A stretch of 64,000 nt of DNA from Brucella pecoris (GCF_006376675.1 NZ_VEWK01000002.1:1-64000); one strand, 5' to 3'; counted from the stretch's first letter, positions 6,648 through 14,761 are shown. The notes: generated by a model not told the origin, from the sequence alone. Program-made: numbers and translations.

Positions 6648-8007
6648 CAACATCAAGATCGAGCAGCTTATCCTCGGCGCCATCCTCCTGGACGAAGCCA
6701 ACTACTGGAACATCCAGGAGCTGATGAACATGGAGATGTTCGCATCGAACGATCATCAGAAGATCTTCGCTGTGATCTATGAGCTGGCAAGTGATGGTCG
6801 AGCCGTGCGCGTTCCCATCGTGGCAGGCCGTCTCGGCTCGCTGAGCAACGATCAAGACCCGGACGCCTATCTGTCCATGCTCCTGCACGTTGCCAGCCGT
6901 GAAGAAGAGCTGCCTCTTTCAGACTATGCCTATGAGCTGCGCAAGACAGCCAGCCGCCGCAAGATCAAGGCACTGGCCGAAGGAATCCTGAAGTCGGCCA
7001 ACGACATCAACCTCGACCCTGATCAGATCATCGACCGCGCATCCGAGCGCCTTGCCGATATGTCGCGCAACGCCGCCATTGAGCATGAAGCCAGCGTGTC
7101 GAGCACGATCCGACAGATCTATACATCTGCGACACAGCACGGAAGCGGCATGGCATTGCGCCCTTGCCTCAAGGGGCTGGAACAGATGGTCGGGCTCTTC
7201 CCGCAGGGATCGCTGGTTTTGTGGGGCGGTAACCCCGGCTCGGGCAAGACGGCAGCGGCGATGCAGCAAATGCTGTTCTCTTCCGTCTCCCACCCAACGT
7301 CTCTCTTCGAGCTGGAGATGGACAACATGGCGCTGGTCGCGCGCTCGGTGGCCGGGCAGACCGGCGTCTCCATGCGCGACATCCTGCGCGGCATCGACGA
7401 GAAGCAGATGGAATCTCTCATGCAGGCGGAGAAGTTTTTCCAAGACCGCAAGCTGACCATTGTGTCGCCGTCGAAGATGACCATCCAGCAGATCCGCAGC
7501 CGAGCCTTCGCTCACAAGCGTAAGTTCGGCCTTGATCTTCTCTGCGTCGATCACTTGAAGCTGGTCGATCGTGTAACGAAGAACCGCATGGACCCGGTCG
7601 AACGCGCATATGAAAACGCTCGTGATCTCAAGGCATTGGCGAAGGATCTTAACTGCGTTGTGATCGGCCTCTGCCAGTTCACCAAGGCAGCTCGTCAGAA
7701 GGAGCATCCGGAGCCTGAGATGGAAGACTTCTACGGTGGCTCGCTCGAAGAACACGCGGACATCATGCTCGCCAACTTCAACCGATACGACTGGCTGAAG
7801 AAAAACCCACCCTCTTCCAACGGAAAAGGCCGGGAGAAGTGGGACTCAGACCTCGAGGTTTCGAGAGGGAAGATTGAAATCTACAAGCTGAAGGACCGCT
7901 TTGGGTCGCCGCGCGACAGGCACATCTTCGATTGGGATGGGAAGCTTACCCTGTTCAAGGATCAGGTCACACAGACCACCTTGTGGGAAGACACGGCAGG
8001 GATGTGA
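6613..8007 (+). CDS. Replicative DNA helicase, DnaB-like
   Basis: 464 residues. The N-terminal helical domain (IEQLILGAILLDEANYW) binds primase in this family. The RecA-like domain has Walker A GGNPGSGKT at about 205-213, LLCVDHLKLVD as Walker B, and LNCVVIGLCQFTK as the later core strand. It should form the hexameric 5'-3' helicase at the phage fork. The ATG at 6613 overlaps the primase end by 35 bases. No dnaC-like loader is seen nearby. Confidence 0.9.
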   Translation: MSNESVTSNTYSNIKIEQLILGAILLDEANYWNIQELMNMEMFASNDHQKIFAVIYELASDGRAVRVPIVAGRLGSLSNDQDPDAYLSMLLHVASREEELPLSDYAYELRKTASRRKIKALAEGILKSANDINLDPDQIIDRASERLADMSRNAAIEHEASVSSTIRQIYTSATQHGSGMALRPCLKGLEQMVGLFPQGSLVLWGGNPGSGKTAAAMQQMLFSSVSHPTSLFELEMDNMALVARSVAGQTGVSMRDILRGIDEKQMESLMQAEKFFQDRKLTIVSPSKMTIQQIRSRAFAHKRKFGLDLLCVDHLKLVDRVTKNRMDPVERAYENARDLKALAKDLNCVVIGLCQFTKAARQKEHPEPEMEDFYGGSLEEHADIMLANFNRYDWLKKNPPSSNGKGREKWDSDLEVSRGKIEIYKLKDRFGSPRDRHIFDWDGKLTLFKDQVTQTTLWEDTAGM

Positions 8008-8015
8008 GGTCAGTC

Positions 8016-8348
8016 ATGAACCAGTTTGAAACGTACACGCAGAAGCAGTTCAGCGGCGGGTTCAAAGCCTTCCTGCGGACGTCAATGGACGGCGAAGCCA
8101 AGCCCATTCTCGGGGTCGGAGGCAAGCCGCAGATCTTCCCGACAAGGGAGAGCGCACTCGAAGCTTTGAACAAGCACCTTGTCCGCTACGTCAACGGCCA
8201 TCTCCACCGGTTCGGTGAAATAGCCGGAGCCGAGATGGCTAAAGCGGAAGGCGCGTTCAAGGAATCGGTGAGACAGAAGGGCAAGACCCGCACGATTTCA
8301 GTAACCTACAAAGGACGGGCAAAGCGATGCGCAAAGAAGAAACCTTGA
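8016..8348 (+). CDS. Hypothetical phage protein
   Basis: A basic 110-residue protein beginning MNQFETYTQKQFSGGFKAF and ending in a Lys/Arg-rich tail (YKGRAKRCAKKKP) that could bind nucleic acid. No family is recognised. It starts 8 bases after the helicase stop and overlaps the next gene by 22 bases. The frame upstream of this ATG is the antisense-like end of the helicase gene and was discarded. Confidence 0.6.
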   Translation: MNQFETYTQKQFSGGFKAFLRTSMDGEAKPILGVGGKPQIFPTRESALEALNKHLVRYVNGHLHRFGEIAGAEMAKAEGAFKESVRQKGKTRTISVTYKGRAKRCAKKKP

Positions 8349-8659
8349 AGATTATCAAGCACTCCGATCGCGATGTTTATGTGGCGTGGGTGCTGTGGGT
8401 CATCGGAATGTCGGAGCGGAGCATAGCCACCGTCCTGATGAAAAGGCCGAAACAAATATCTGGATTGGTCACCCGCTCCCCTTACGCCAACCGCTCAGCC
8501 ATGACAGATTCAGAGCGAAGCAAAGCACTGAGCGAGTTGCTGGGGATCCGGGAGCAGGACGACGGAACGCTTACCGATGGCGGGCTTCTCGACCGGATAC
8601 CAATGAAGATTATCCCGCTGCGTGGTTCGCAGAGGAAGGGCGCAAGGAGTCGGACATGA
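8327..8659 (+). CDS. Hypothetical phage protein with a possible helix-turn-helix
   Basis: 110 residues. Residues about 15-55 (YVAWVLWVIGMSERSIATVL followed by MKRPKQISGLV) have the helix-turn-helix rhythm of sigma-region-4 or terminase-small-like proteins, with ERSIATVL as first helix and KQISGLV as recognition helix. The evidence is only this pattern. It overlaps both neighbours, so its translation is coupled in the early operon. Confidence 0.5.
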   Translation: MRKEETLKIIKHSDRDVYVAWVLWVIGMSERSIATVLMKRPKQISGLVTRSPYANRSAMTDSERSKALSELLGIREQDDGTLTDGGLLDRIPMKIIPLRGSQRKGARSRT

Positions 8660-9468
8660 CTGCCAGCAAGAGACTGATGGGCCGGCTGAAGGCAGCGAAG
8701 GAACAAGCGAGCGAAACGCTCAAGCCAGGTGTCCTTCCACTGGTCGCCTTCTATGGTCGAGGCGAGGAGCTCGATGAGCAGCGCTCGCGGATGTATGAAA
8801 TGATTGGCAGGGTGATGGCATCCGACACGCTAGGAGATGACGTCGTCGCCACTATGCCGGAGCGCCGGTCATTCCTCGATGTAAGAGACGCCGTTACGAT
8901 TCTTAATGCGCAGGCCAGCCCCATCGAATTTCTGGTATCGAATGGGGAAATGGAATTGGGACCGGACGAAGATGGAATGGGCGGTGTGCGGTTTCACACC
9001 GCCATTCGCTTTAGGGATCTCGTTCAGGGAGCGCAGGTCAAGGTGCTGAAGTCAGCCAACCTTGAAGGAACAGGCGGCGGAGGCTTCGGCCCGACGGACA
9101 TCGTCAGTTATCAGGTGGACTGTCGCAAGATCCTGCAACGACTGAAGAGTGCCATCGGTGACGAGTGGGTTTACCAGATGCTCGAGGCGGTTGTCGTTAT
9201 GGATGAATGGCTTGATCTATGGCCGGAAAGCCGGAAGGCAGACAAGCGAGGGACCAAGCGGAAGCAGAGACTGAAGACGATTCTCGCCCTGCATTACGGT
9301 CTGGATAAGGTAGGGAAGCAGCTCGGCTATATGAACAACGCTGCTTTCAAACAGCGCTGGCATCGTGACGTACCGGAGATGCCTCCGTCAGTTCGGCGTC
9401 GTAGTCGGGAGTCCAGGGCTGCAAACCAGCTCGCCTTGCTGACATCGCAAGGCGCTCGGTCAAGGTGA
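8656..9468 (+). CDS. Hypothetical phage protein, last gene of the rightward early block
   Basis: 270 residues, acidic in the middle and basic towards the end (ADKRGTKRKQRLKTIL, then LGYMNNAAFKQRW). No domain is recognised. A late-gene regulator is conceivable at this position, but unsupported. The last 40 residues overlap a leftward gene over 122 bases and are Arg/Ser-rich and shadow-like, so the original C-terminus may have been replaced at this junction. ATGA overlap with the preceding gene sets the start. Confidence 0.55.
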   Translation: MTASKRLMGRLKAAKEQASETLKPGVLPLVAFYGRGEELDEQRSRMYEMIGRVMASDTLGDDVVATMPERRSFLDVRDAVTILNAQASPIEFLVSNGEMELGPDEDGMGGVRFHTAIRFRDLVQGAQVKVLKSANLEGTGGGGFGPTDIVSYQVDCRKILQRLKSAIGDEWVYQMLEAVVVMDEWLDLWPESRKADKRGTKRKQRLKTILALHYGLDKVGKQLGYMNNAAFKQRWHRDVPEMPPSVRRRSRESRAANQLALLTSQGARSR

Positions 9469-9607
9469 GCTCGCGCTTACCATTGAAAGTAAGGCTCGCC
9501 GTGACCGAGTTCTGGATGCCAATCGTGTTGGCTGCTGCGGTTATCTGCTTCTGATTGAAGCCCATACGAATGACCCAGACTCGGAAGTGATTGATTGCCG
9601 TTTTCAT
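9347..9607 (-). CDS. Small phage protein, possible regulator
   Basis: 86 residues: a helix-turn-helix-like stretch VIRMGFNQKQITAAANTIGI is followed by ELTLTERLAMSARRAGLQPW. The pattern fits a short DNA-binding protein, without a firm family. It overlaps the preceding leftward gene by 4 bases and converges with, and overlaps, the rightward early block by 122 bases. This is the promoter-distal end of the long leftward operon. Confidence 0.5.
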   Translation of the reverse strand: MKTAINHFRVWVIRMGFNQKQITAAANTIGIQNSVTASLTFNGKRELTLTERLAMSARRAGLQPWTPDYDAELTEASPVRHDASAV

Positions 9608-10056
9608 GAGCTCTCTCGATATTCTTCTGTGATTTCTTCTGCGACACGGAAGTTGTCGTCGTTCAATTTCATAAGCTTGACCAGTACATGGGCGGAGTGC
9701 GGGATGTCCTGCTCTCCGTCCAGCCATTTCATGACCCGGTGCTGAGGAACGCCAACGATCTCAGCGAAGTAGGTAGGTGTGATGTCAACCTCATCGAGCA
9801 ATACAGCAAGCTCGGCTCCAGTAAGGCGACGGTAGCCGCCAGCCTTGCGGGTATCGATGGTCCGGCTGTCGTAGAGACGGATCACCGCTTCCATTGCTGC
9901 AACGTACGCTTGCTGTTCCGTGTCGAAGAATTGGATGTTGCCATCCCTACCCCGCACGAGATCGGGGATCAGTCCGGGTAATGAAAATTGTCCGGTGAAG
10001 CGGTCACCCTTGGGTAGCGCCTTGGCGATAAGCTTCGATGATGGTTTCTGCGACAT
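9604..10056 (-). CDS. XRE-like DNA-binding phage protein
   Basis: 150 residues. The C-terminal part (about 78-125) is a helix-turn-helix: LTGAELAVLLDEVDITPTYF, then AEIVGVPQHRVMKWLDGEQD, with the P-x-H-x-V-M-K-W recognition-helix pattern of XRE/phage regulators. The N-terminal part (RGRDGNIQFFDTEQQAYVAA) is typical of small phage proteins of unknown role. It is probably a transcription or antisense regulator of the leftward operon; which promoter it acts on cannot be seen. Confidence 0.6.
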   Translation of the reverse strand: MSQKPSSKLIAKALPKGDRFTGQFSLPGLIPDLVRGRDGNIQFFDTEQQAYVAAMEAVIRLYDSRTIDTRKAGGYRRLTGAELAVLLDEVDITPTYFAEIVGVPQHRVMKWLDGEQDIPHSAHVLVKLMKLNDDNFRVAEEITEEYRESS

Positions 10057-10093
10057 GGGAATCCCTCGTTGTTACTGACTCACACTTACCCTC

Positions 10094-11671
10094 TTATCCC
10101 ACCTTCGGCCAAGTCGGTCTGTCGTAGCGGCCGGTTTTCTTACGTCCGTTCTTCCAGACCGAGATGAACCCGGTGTTCACGTTTGTGCCCACGTCCGAGA
10201 AGGAATTGGGCGGTAGATCAGTCCATTCTGCGCCCATGTCTTCCATCATCTTGCGGAAGGCTATGGACTTGGCGGTCTGCCGGAACTCAGTCCCGGCCGA
10301 CATGATGGCGACGAGCTGCCCGTCCGGCTTGAGGAACTGGATGGCATGCACGACGTGGTCGATGTCCCGTTCCCGGTCGAAGGGCGGGTTCATGACTACT
10401 CTGTCATAGAGGCGAGACGAATCCGGCCGGAGCGACAGGAAATCGGCGCAGACTACGCGGCCGTAGACGCCCTGTGCCTCGAGTTGGTGAGCTAGGTGCG
10501 GCTGCACCTCTACACAGTCGACCACATTGTCCATGCGGTACTGATCTATGTAGCGGTCGCGGCCGCCGGACCATTTATCGAGGGCAGCCGGGGTGCTAAG
10601 GCAGCGTCGGGCAAGGTTGCCGGTCCCGGCCGACGGCTCAAGGATGTGTATCTGGGGCTCGTCCTTTCGCTGGAGCAGGCGTACATGGCTGATAACCTTT
10701 TCGGCAGTCGCGTCTGACGTGGGGTAGAATCCGAAGTAGCGAGCCGGTGTGGTCTTGATGTTCTTGAGAGGATCTTCCTCCTTCGTCATCCCGTCGCCGA
10801 TCACCTCGCCGTAGTGGTCGGCCAGGATCTCATTGACCTTCTTCACCAGATCTTTGCGGCTGAACCAGAGATGGGCGTTGCCGTTCTTGAAGATACGGAC
10901 CTTGAAGTATTCGGAAACCACCTCAAACTGCACTGCTTGATTCCATTTCCCTGGGTTCTCGCGGTTGATCTTTTCGACGATGCCCGCATAGCTGGCCTTC
11001 GCTGACTTGCCGTCGAGCACGAGGAACGTTCGCTCTACATCGGTCAGCATATCTGCGCGATCACCATACAGATGCGTGCTGCTGCGCAGCAGGTAATCGA
11101 TGATCATGCGCGAGCCGACCTTGAATCCGTCGTGCGAACGGAAGCGACGGTCCAACTTCGTGAAGACATTGACGATGCCGCGCCGAAAGATCATCTCGGC
11201 ATCACCTTGGAATCGCTCGAGCGTGGCGTAGATGTTCTCCGGGGTGACGGGCGGCAGCATGCGGTCGATCTCATCCTGATTGATGATCTCACCATTGCGG
11301 CCGGTGCGCTCCGGGACATACTTCATCTGGTCGCGCAGCTCGTTCTTGGCCTGCATGTCCATGAGCTGTTCGATGCCAGCGATGTCGATGACGTGGGTCC
11401 ATACGGTAACGTCGATGAGACGGCGCGCGGTGCGCAGATAGCGGTCACGGTCAGGCAGGTTGACGGCCCGGAAGAACTCCTTGACTTCCTCGGCGCCGTC
11501 GTAATGGCGGCTCGGCTTACCGGGAGAAGCGGCCTCCCACATCAAGCCTGCCTTCGTGACGGCGGTCGATGCTTCGGCTATTTTCTCAAATGCTTCTTCG
11601 TACAAACGAATTGCTTCATCGCGATAAGCGCAGAGTTGTTCGATCGTTGCAGTGGGTACGAGTGTGCTCAC
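10094..11671 (-). CDS. DUF4942 / N6-adenine DNA methyltransferase
   Basis: 525 residues. The first two thirds match the DUF4942 layout (RYLRTARRLIDVTVWTHV, then YLLRSST and a region around KVGSRMIIDYL). The last third is a methyltransferase: HILEPSAGTGNLAR is motif I, VECVEV-like CVEVQPHL binds SAM, and VMNPPFDRERD is the catalytic NPPF motif. Such fusions are common in phages and plasmids and may modify phage DNA against restriction. GTG at 11671 is chosen because ACGGAGA lies 6 bases before it and a start-associated hairpin just upstream overlaps the alternative ATG at 11692. Confidence 0.82.
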   Translation of the reverse strand: MSTLVPTATIEQLCAYRDEAIRLYEEAFEKIAEASTAVTKAGLMWEAASPGKPSRHYDGAEEVKEFFRAVNLPDRDRYLRTARRLIDVTVWTHVIDIAGIEQLMDMQAKNELRDQMKYVPERTGRNGEIINQDEIDRMLPPVTPENIYATLERFQGDAEMIFRRGIVNVFTKLDRRFRSHDGFKVGSRMIIDYLLRSSTHLYGDRADMLTDVERTFLVLDGKSAKASYAGIVEKINRENPGKWNQAVQFEVVSEYFKVRIFKNGNAHLWFSRKDLVKKVNEILADHYGEVIGDGMTKEEDPLKNIKTTPARYFGFYPTSDATAEKVISHVRLLQRKDEPQIHILEPSAGTGNLARRCLSTPAALDKWSGGRDRYIDQYRMDNVVDCVEVQPHLAHQLEAQGVYGRVVCADFLSLRPDSSRLYDRVVMNPPFDRERDIDHVVHAIQFLKPDGQLVAIMSAGTEFRQTAKSIAFRKMMEDMGAEWTDLPPNSFSDVGTNVNTGFISVWKNGRKKTGRYDRPTWPKVG

Positions 11672-11687
11672 TTCAATCTCCGTGGTT

Positions 11688-11699
11688 GCCATGTTTGGC
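11688..11699 (-). repeat. Start-associated hairpin, copy 3
   Basis: On the minus strand GCCA-AACA-TGGC, followed by AACCACGGAGATTGAA and GTG. It belongs to the DUF4942-methyltransferase gene and helps place its start. Confidence 0.65.
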
Positions 11700-11710
11700 G
11701 GGATGATGGA

Positions 11711-11730
11711 CGGGGCACCGAAGTGCCCCG
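11711..11730 (-). other. Very stable UUCG-capped stem-loop
   Basis: A perfect 8-bp stem CGGGGCAC / GTGCCCCG is closed by TTCG on the minus strand, the cUUCGg tetraloop. It lies between the glycine-rich gene and the methyltransferase gene. No T run follows, so it is more likely an RNA-stability or pausing element than a full terminator. Confidence 0.6.
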
Positions 11731-11752
11731 CTTGTTGTGTGTGGATTATGGG

Positions 11753-12661
11753 TTAGTGGCGGCCACCCTTTCCGCCACCGCCATTACCGCCTCCGTTTCC
11801 ATTGCCGCCACCGCCATTGCCGTGACCATTGCCACCACTGTTGCCATGGCCGTTACCGTTACCGTTGCCATTGCCGTTGTTGTGGCCGCCGTTACCAGAA
11901 CCTGGACCGGAGCCGTTGTTGTTTCCGCCACCATTGCCGTGGTTGCCGCCGTTGCCATTGCCATTACCTGGGCCGTTGCCGGTGTGGTCTCCGCCATTGT
12001 GGCCGCCGTTGTTACCGCCGGAGCCGGTGTCGCCACCATTATCCCCTCCGTTGTCGCCACCGTTGTTCCCGCCAGTGTCACCGCCGCCGCCGTTGTCACC
12101 TCCGCCGGTATTGCCACCGGTGTCGCCGCCGCCGTTGTCGCTGCCGCCTCCGGTGTTACCGCCGGTATCCCCGCCAGTGTTTCCACCGTTGTTCCCACCG
12201 GTATCCCCGCCAGTGTTTCCACCGTTGTTCCCACCGGTATCACCGCCGGAGTTACCACCAGTATCGCCACCGGAATTGCCGGAACCGCCAGTGTTTCCAC
12301 CCGTAGAACCGCCAGTGCTGCCGGAGTTCGAACCGCTGTTGCTGCCGCCACCAGAGTTGCCGGCATTGCTGGAGCCGCCGGAGTTGTCGTTGCCGGCAGT
12401 GCCGCTGGTTCCACCGGTATTGCCGCCAGCATTGGCGCTGGATTCTCCGCCGCTGGCTGCACCGTTATCGCCCGAGGAGCTCTTGGCGCCTGGGGTGCGG
12501 TCGCCACCGGAGTGTTCGATAACCCGCACGCTGCTCGGAAGATCGCGGCAACCCTGAAGCCACTTCATAAGCGTGGCACTGCCGGTGCAGCCATCGGAAG
12601 CAAGGGCAGACGAGGTCGAAAGAGCGAGGGATGCGATGAAGATGATGCTAAACTTTTTCAT
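11753..12661 (-). CDS. Secreted glycine/asparagine/threonine-rich repeat protein
   Basis: 302 residues. It begins with a clear Sec signal peptide (MKKFSIIFIASLALSTSSALA), then a short unique region with three Cys (SDGCTGSATLMKWLQGCRDL). Everything after about residue 70 is low-complexity Gly-rich sequence built from GGNTGG, GGDTGG and GNGNGG units. The protein should be exported and largely unstructured. Its place between a clamp gene and a methyltransferase in a lysogenic phage suggests a moron or a surface/periplasmic factor. The function is unknown. ACGGAGA precedes the ATG. The opposite strand holds long Pro- and Ala-rich frames that are shadows. Confidence 0.75.
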   Translation of the reverse strand: MKKFSIIFIASLALSTSSALASDGCTGSATLMKWLQGCRDLPSSVRVIEHSGGDRTPGAKSSSGDNGAASGGESSANAGGNTGGTSGTAGNDNSGGSSNAGNSGGGSNSGSNSGSTGGSTGGNTGGSGNSGGDTGGNSGGDTGGNNGGNTGGDTGGNNGGNTGGDTGGNTGGGSDNGGGDTGGNTGGGDNGGGGDTGGNNGGDNGGDNGGDTGSGGNNGGHNGGDHTGNGPGNGNGNGGNHGNGGGNNNGSGPGSGNGGHNNGNGNGNGNGHGNSGGNGHGNGGGGNGNGGGNGGGGKGGRH

Positions 12662-12697
12662 ATTGTTCTCCGTTGAAAAAGGGCAACACGCCCCGAT

Positions 12698-12721
12698 ATG
12701 GCGCCCCGAGAGGAGCGCCAT
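12698..12721 (-). other. Stem-loop downstream of the clamp gene
   Basis: A perfect 7-bp inverted repeat ATGGCGC / GCGCCAT with a 10-base loop. On the minus strand a second small hairpin (GGGC-GTGTT-GCCC) and TTTTTC follow, just before the glycine-rich gene. Partial termination between the two genes is possible. Confidence 0.45.
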
Positions 12722-12753
12722 CGCAGTGGGTGTTGAGGTGTGACGGAGGGTGG

Positions 12754-13914
12754 TTAGATGCGCGTCGGCATCTGAACGAAGGTCAGGTAATCATCGTCCG
12801 AGTTGCGGATGACGACCGGATCTCCAGCGCCCATGAGCATGAACTTCGCTTCACCATCGACGTGCGAAAGGATGTCGATCAGGTATTGGGCGTTGAATCC
12901 GATCTCCAGCGACCGCTCGTTCTCAATCGAGACATCGACGGATGCTTCACCGAAGTCGACATCACGACACGTGAGAGAGGCTATCCCCCGCAGGAAGTTG
13001 ACCGAGACCGAGCCGCCCTTTGAAGGGAGAACCGCGCTGGCCTGCTTGACGCCGTCAATGAAGGAAGCCGGATAGATCGTGGCGTGGTGATCGTTGTTCA
13101 TAGGGATGACGCGGGTGTAATCCGGGAATTGTCCGTCGATGACCTTGCTGTCCACGGTCTCGTCCTCGCCGACAGTGAACCGAACGCCGGTCTTGCAAAC
13201 CGTGATCATCGTTTCTTCCGGGCAGCCCTTGCGCTTGAGGAGCCGCATCAGTTCAACAATTGTCTTGCGAGGGATGATGACAGCGGGGATACCGTTTGCG
13301 CCTTCTGGCGCAGGCATCTCATATCGAGCCAGCCGGTGGCCGTCCGTGGCGACGAAGGTGATGTGGTGCGAGTTCTCGATGACGTGCATATACACGCCGT
13401 TGAGATAGTACCGCGTCTCTTCCGTGGAGATAGCGAACTGGACCTTGTTGAGAATTTTGAGCAGCGTGGCTGACGGCAGCGTGAACGTATGGTTTGACTC
13501 GTTCAATCGGCCCCGGAAGGCGTGGCTTTCGGGGAAATCTTCGACCGGGATGTCCTGATTCAATGTCAGGTTCAGCTTCCCGATGTTGGCGGTGAGCTTC
13601 TTCTGTGACATGGCGAAGTTGATGGCCGGAGCATCCTTCACCTTATCCATTGTGGCTTTGAGCTTGTGAGCATCGACCAGAGCAGTGAAATCCTTGGATA
13701 CATTGCCCGGCACAAAGGTCGTGGTGCAGATGTCAAGGTCAGTGCCGAGAACATAGACGCCATTCGTCGTCGCCTTGATGAGGACGGTATCGAGAACGGG
13801 GGTGATGTTGCGACGTTCGACGATCTTGCAGGCGTTCTCAATAGCCTTCCTGAAAACCGAGTAGTCCAGAGAAGCAGTCGAAACAGTGGCGGTGACGTTG
13901 TCGATATTGCTCAT
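12754..13914 (-). CDS. Phage-encoded DNA polymerase III sliding clamp (beta subunit)
   Basis: 386 residues, the normal length for DnaN, with the three-domain clamp layout. The N-terminal domain includes NITPVLDTVLIKA; the middle domain has YYLNGVYMHV and FVATDGHRLARYEM, the strongest family signature; the C-terminal domain has VIPMN and ends QMPTRI, like the MPMRL end of bacterial clamps. It would tether a polymerase (host Pol III or other) to phage DNA. It starts after a terminator, with its own ACGGAGA box and hairpin, so its translation and perhaps transcription are set independently. Confidence 0.9.
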   Translation of the reverse strand: MSNIDNVTATVSTASLDYSVFRKAIENACKIVERRNITPVLDTVLIKATTNGVYVLGTDLDICTTTFVPGNVSKDFTALVDAHKLKATMDKVKDAPAINFAMSQKKLTANIGKLNLTLNQDIPVEDFPESHAFRGRLNESNHTFTLPSATLLKILNKVQFAISTEETRYYLNGVYMHVIENSHHITFVATDGHRLARYEMPAPEGANGIPAVIIPRKTIVELMRLLKRKGCPEETMITVCKTGVRFTVGEDETVDSKVIDGQFPDYTRVIPMNNDHHATIYPASFIDGVKQASAVLPSKGGSVSVNFLRGIASLTCRDVDFGEASVDVSIENERSLEIGFNAQYLIDILSHVDGEAKFMLMGAGDPVVIRNSDDDYLTFVQMPTRI

Positions 13915-13934
13915 GGTATAGATCTCCGTGGGGT

Positions 13935-13946
13935 CGCATGATTGCG
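13935..13946 (-). repeat. Start-associated hairpin, copy 4
   Basis: On the minus strand CGCA-ATCA-TGCG, then ACCCCACGGAGATCTATACC and the clamp-gene ATG. Confidence 0.7.
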
Positions 13947-13952
13947 AGGGGG

Positions 13953-13987
13953 TAGAAAAGAAAAGGCCGGGCGAATGACCCGGCCTT
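13953..13987 (-). terminator. Rho-independent terminator, leftward
   Basis: A 9-bp perfect stem AAGGCCGGG (13963-13971) / CCCGGCCTT (13979-13987) has a 7-base loop and is followed on the minus strand by TTTTCTTTTC. It ends transcripts coming from the immunity gene before the clamp gene, unless antitermination acts. Confidence 0.75.
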
Positions 13988-14009
13988 TGGTGTGTTTATG
14001 AGGAGTGTG

Positions 14010-14216
14010 TTACTGCCGTTGGACAGGAGCCATCGACCAGAACATCGAGCCAATCCAGCCGATAAGTGTCCACCCGAAAGCTGTATTGATAATCAATATA
14101 GCCCACGAGTCTGGTCGTCCGTGGCGAAAAGCAAAGATCGTCGGCATGAAATAGAAGAAGAGAATGATTCCAACAGCGATGATGTTGAATGGTGAATGGA
14201 AAAAGCCTTCTTCCAT
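14010..14216 (-). CDS. Superinfection immunity-type membrane protein
   Basis: 68 residues with two membrane segments: FNIIAVGIILFFYFMPTIFAF and SWAILIINTAFGWTLIGWIGSMFW. The second contains the I-x-N-x2-F-GWTLIGWI signature of the T4 Imm-like superinfection immunity family, whose members block DNA entry of related phages at the inner membrane. AAGGGAGG precedes the ATG. It would protect a lysogen or an infected cell against a second phage. Confidence 0.8.
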   Translation of the reverse strand: MEEGFFHSPFNIIAVGIILFFYFMPTIFAFRHGRPDSWAILIINTAFGWTLIGWIGSMFWSMAPVQRQ

Positions 14217-14234
14217 TTGAGCCTCCCTTGCCCG

Positions 14235-14420
14235 CTAATACTTCGTGGGGAATTGGATAACCTGATACGCAACCACTTCCCGTTGCATGGAACTCAACAT
14301 CATAGGGTCGTGAGTTTCAAGAAGTTTTCGCAGTCTCTCCGCCATATCTGATGCAGCGCGGCCAGGGTTGTCGGCTTCAACGACACACTTCAGGCTGATC
14401 TGAACGATGAAATCCGGCAT
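14235..14420 (-). CDS. Small hypothetical phage protein
   Basis: 61 residues, an alternating beta-alpha pattern: MPDFIVQISLKCVVEADNPG, then AERLRKLLETHD and VVAYQVIQFP. It resembles in outline the small proteins at 15,783-15,983 (strand, ADNPGRAASDMA versus AETAHDAARQAH, strand). Both may be members of a small ferredoxin-like phage family. Function unknown. Confidence 0.55.
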   Translation of the reverse strand: MPDFIVQISLKCVVEADNPGRAASDMAERLRKLLETHDPMMLSSMQREVVAYQVIQFPTKY

Positions 14421-14424
14421 GGCA

Positions 14425-14733
14425 TCACATCAATGACGTTGCGACATGGCATGCCAGTTTCGACCGGTAAGCGAGCGCCGCTGCAGCCCGAAGGGCATAC
14501 AGAGCGTCGTCTGTGTCGGTGATGGCTTCGGCCAGCCCTTCCTTATCGCGGCCGTAGACCGTGAAGAACTGCGCGACCCCGCCGGACTGGTTCCCATTGA
14601 TGTAGGTTTCGTTGTCCTCCGGGTCGTTCTCATTAACGCAGCCGGCCAGTTCGAGGTGTGTGAACTGCGACCAGTCCGGCTCTTTGTAATCAGTGCAGCA
14701 ATTAAAAAGCTCGTCGGGCCTCTCGGGTGTCAT
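14425..14733 (-). CDS. Hypothetical phage protein
   Basis: 102 residues, starting MTPERPDELFNCCTDYKEPD. Acidic, with a predicted beta stretch AQFFTVYGRDKEG and an Ala-rich helical end. ATG 14733 is preferred over the ATG at 14751, because AAAAGGAT lies 7 bases before it and the hairpin element covers the other. Function unknown. Confidence 0.55.
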   Translation of the reverse strand: MTPERPDELFNCCTDYKEPDWSQFTHLELAGCVNENDPEDNETYINGNQSGGVAQFFTVYGRDKEGLAEAITDTDDALYALRAAAALAYRSKLACHVATSLM

Positions 14734-14746
14734 AGCCTTATCCTTT

Positions 14747-14758
14747 TGCATACTTGCG
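14747..14758 (-). repeat. Start-associated hairpin, copy 5
   Basis: On the minus strand CGCA-AGTA-TGCA, three of four stem pairs, followed by AAAGGATAAGGCT and ATG 14733. Confidence 0.5.
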
Positions 14759-14761
14759 AGG

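Noticed and set aside
9604..10056. Considered as an integrase or excisionase
   Set aside because: It contains an XRE-type helix-turn-helix but no tyrosine-recombinase R-H-R-Y motifs and is too large for a simple excisionase. No integrase was found in any frame of the window.
11829..12557. Long proline-rich frame on the plus strand
   Set aside because: It is the exact antisense of the Gly-rich secreted protein. Pro codons are the complement of Gly codons. No ribosome-binding site.
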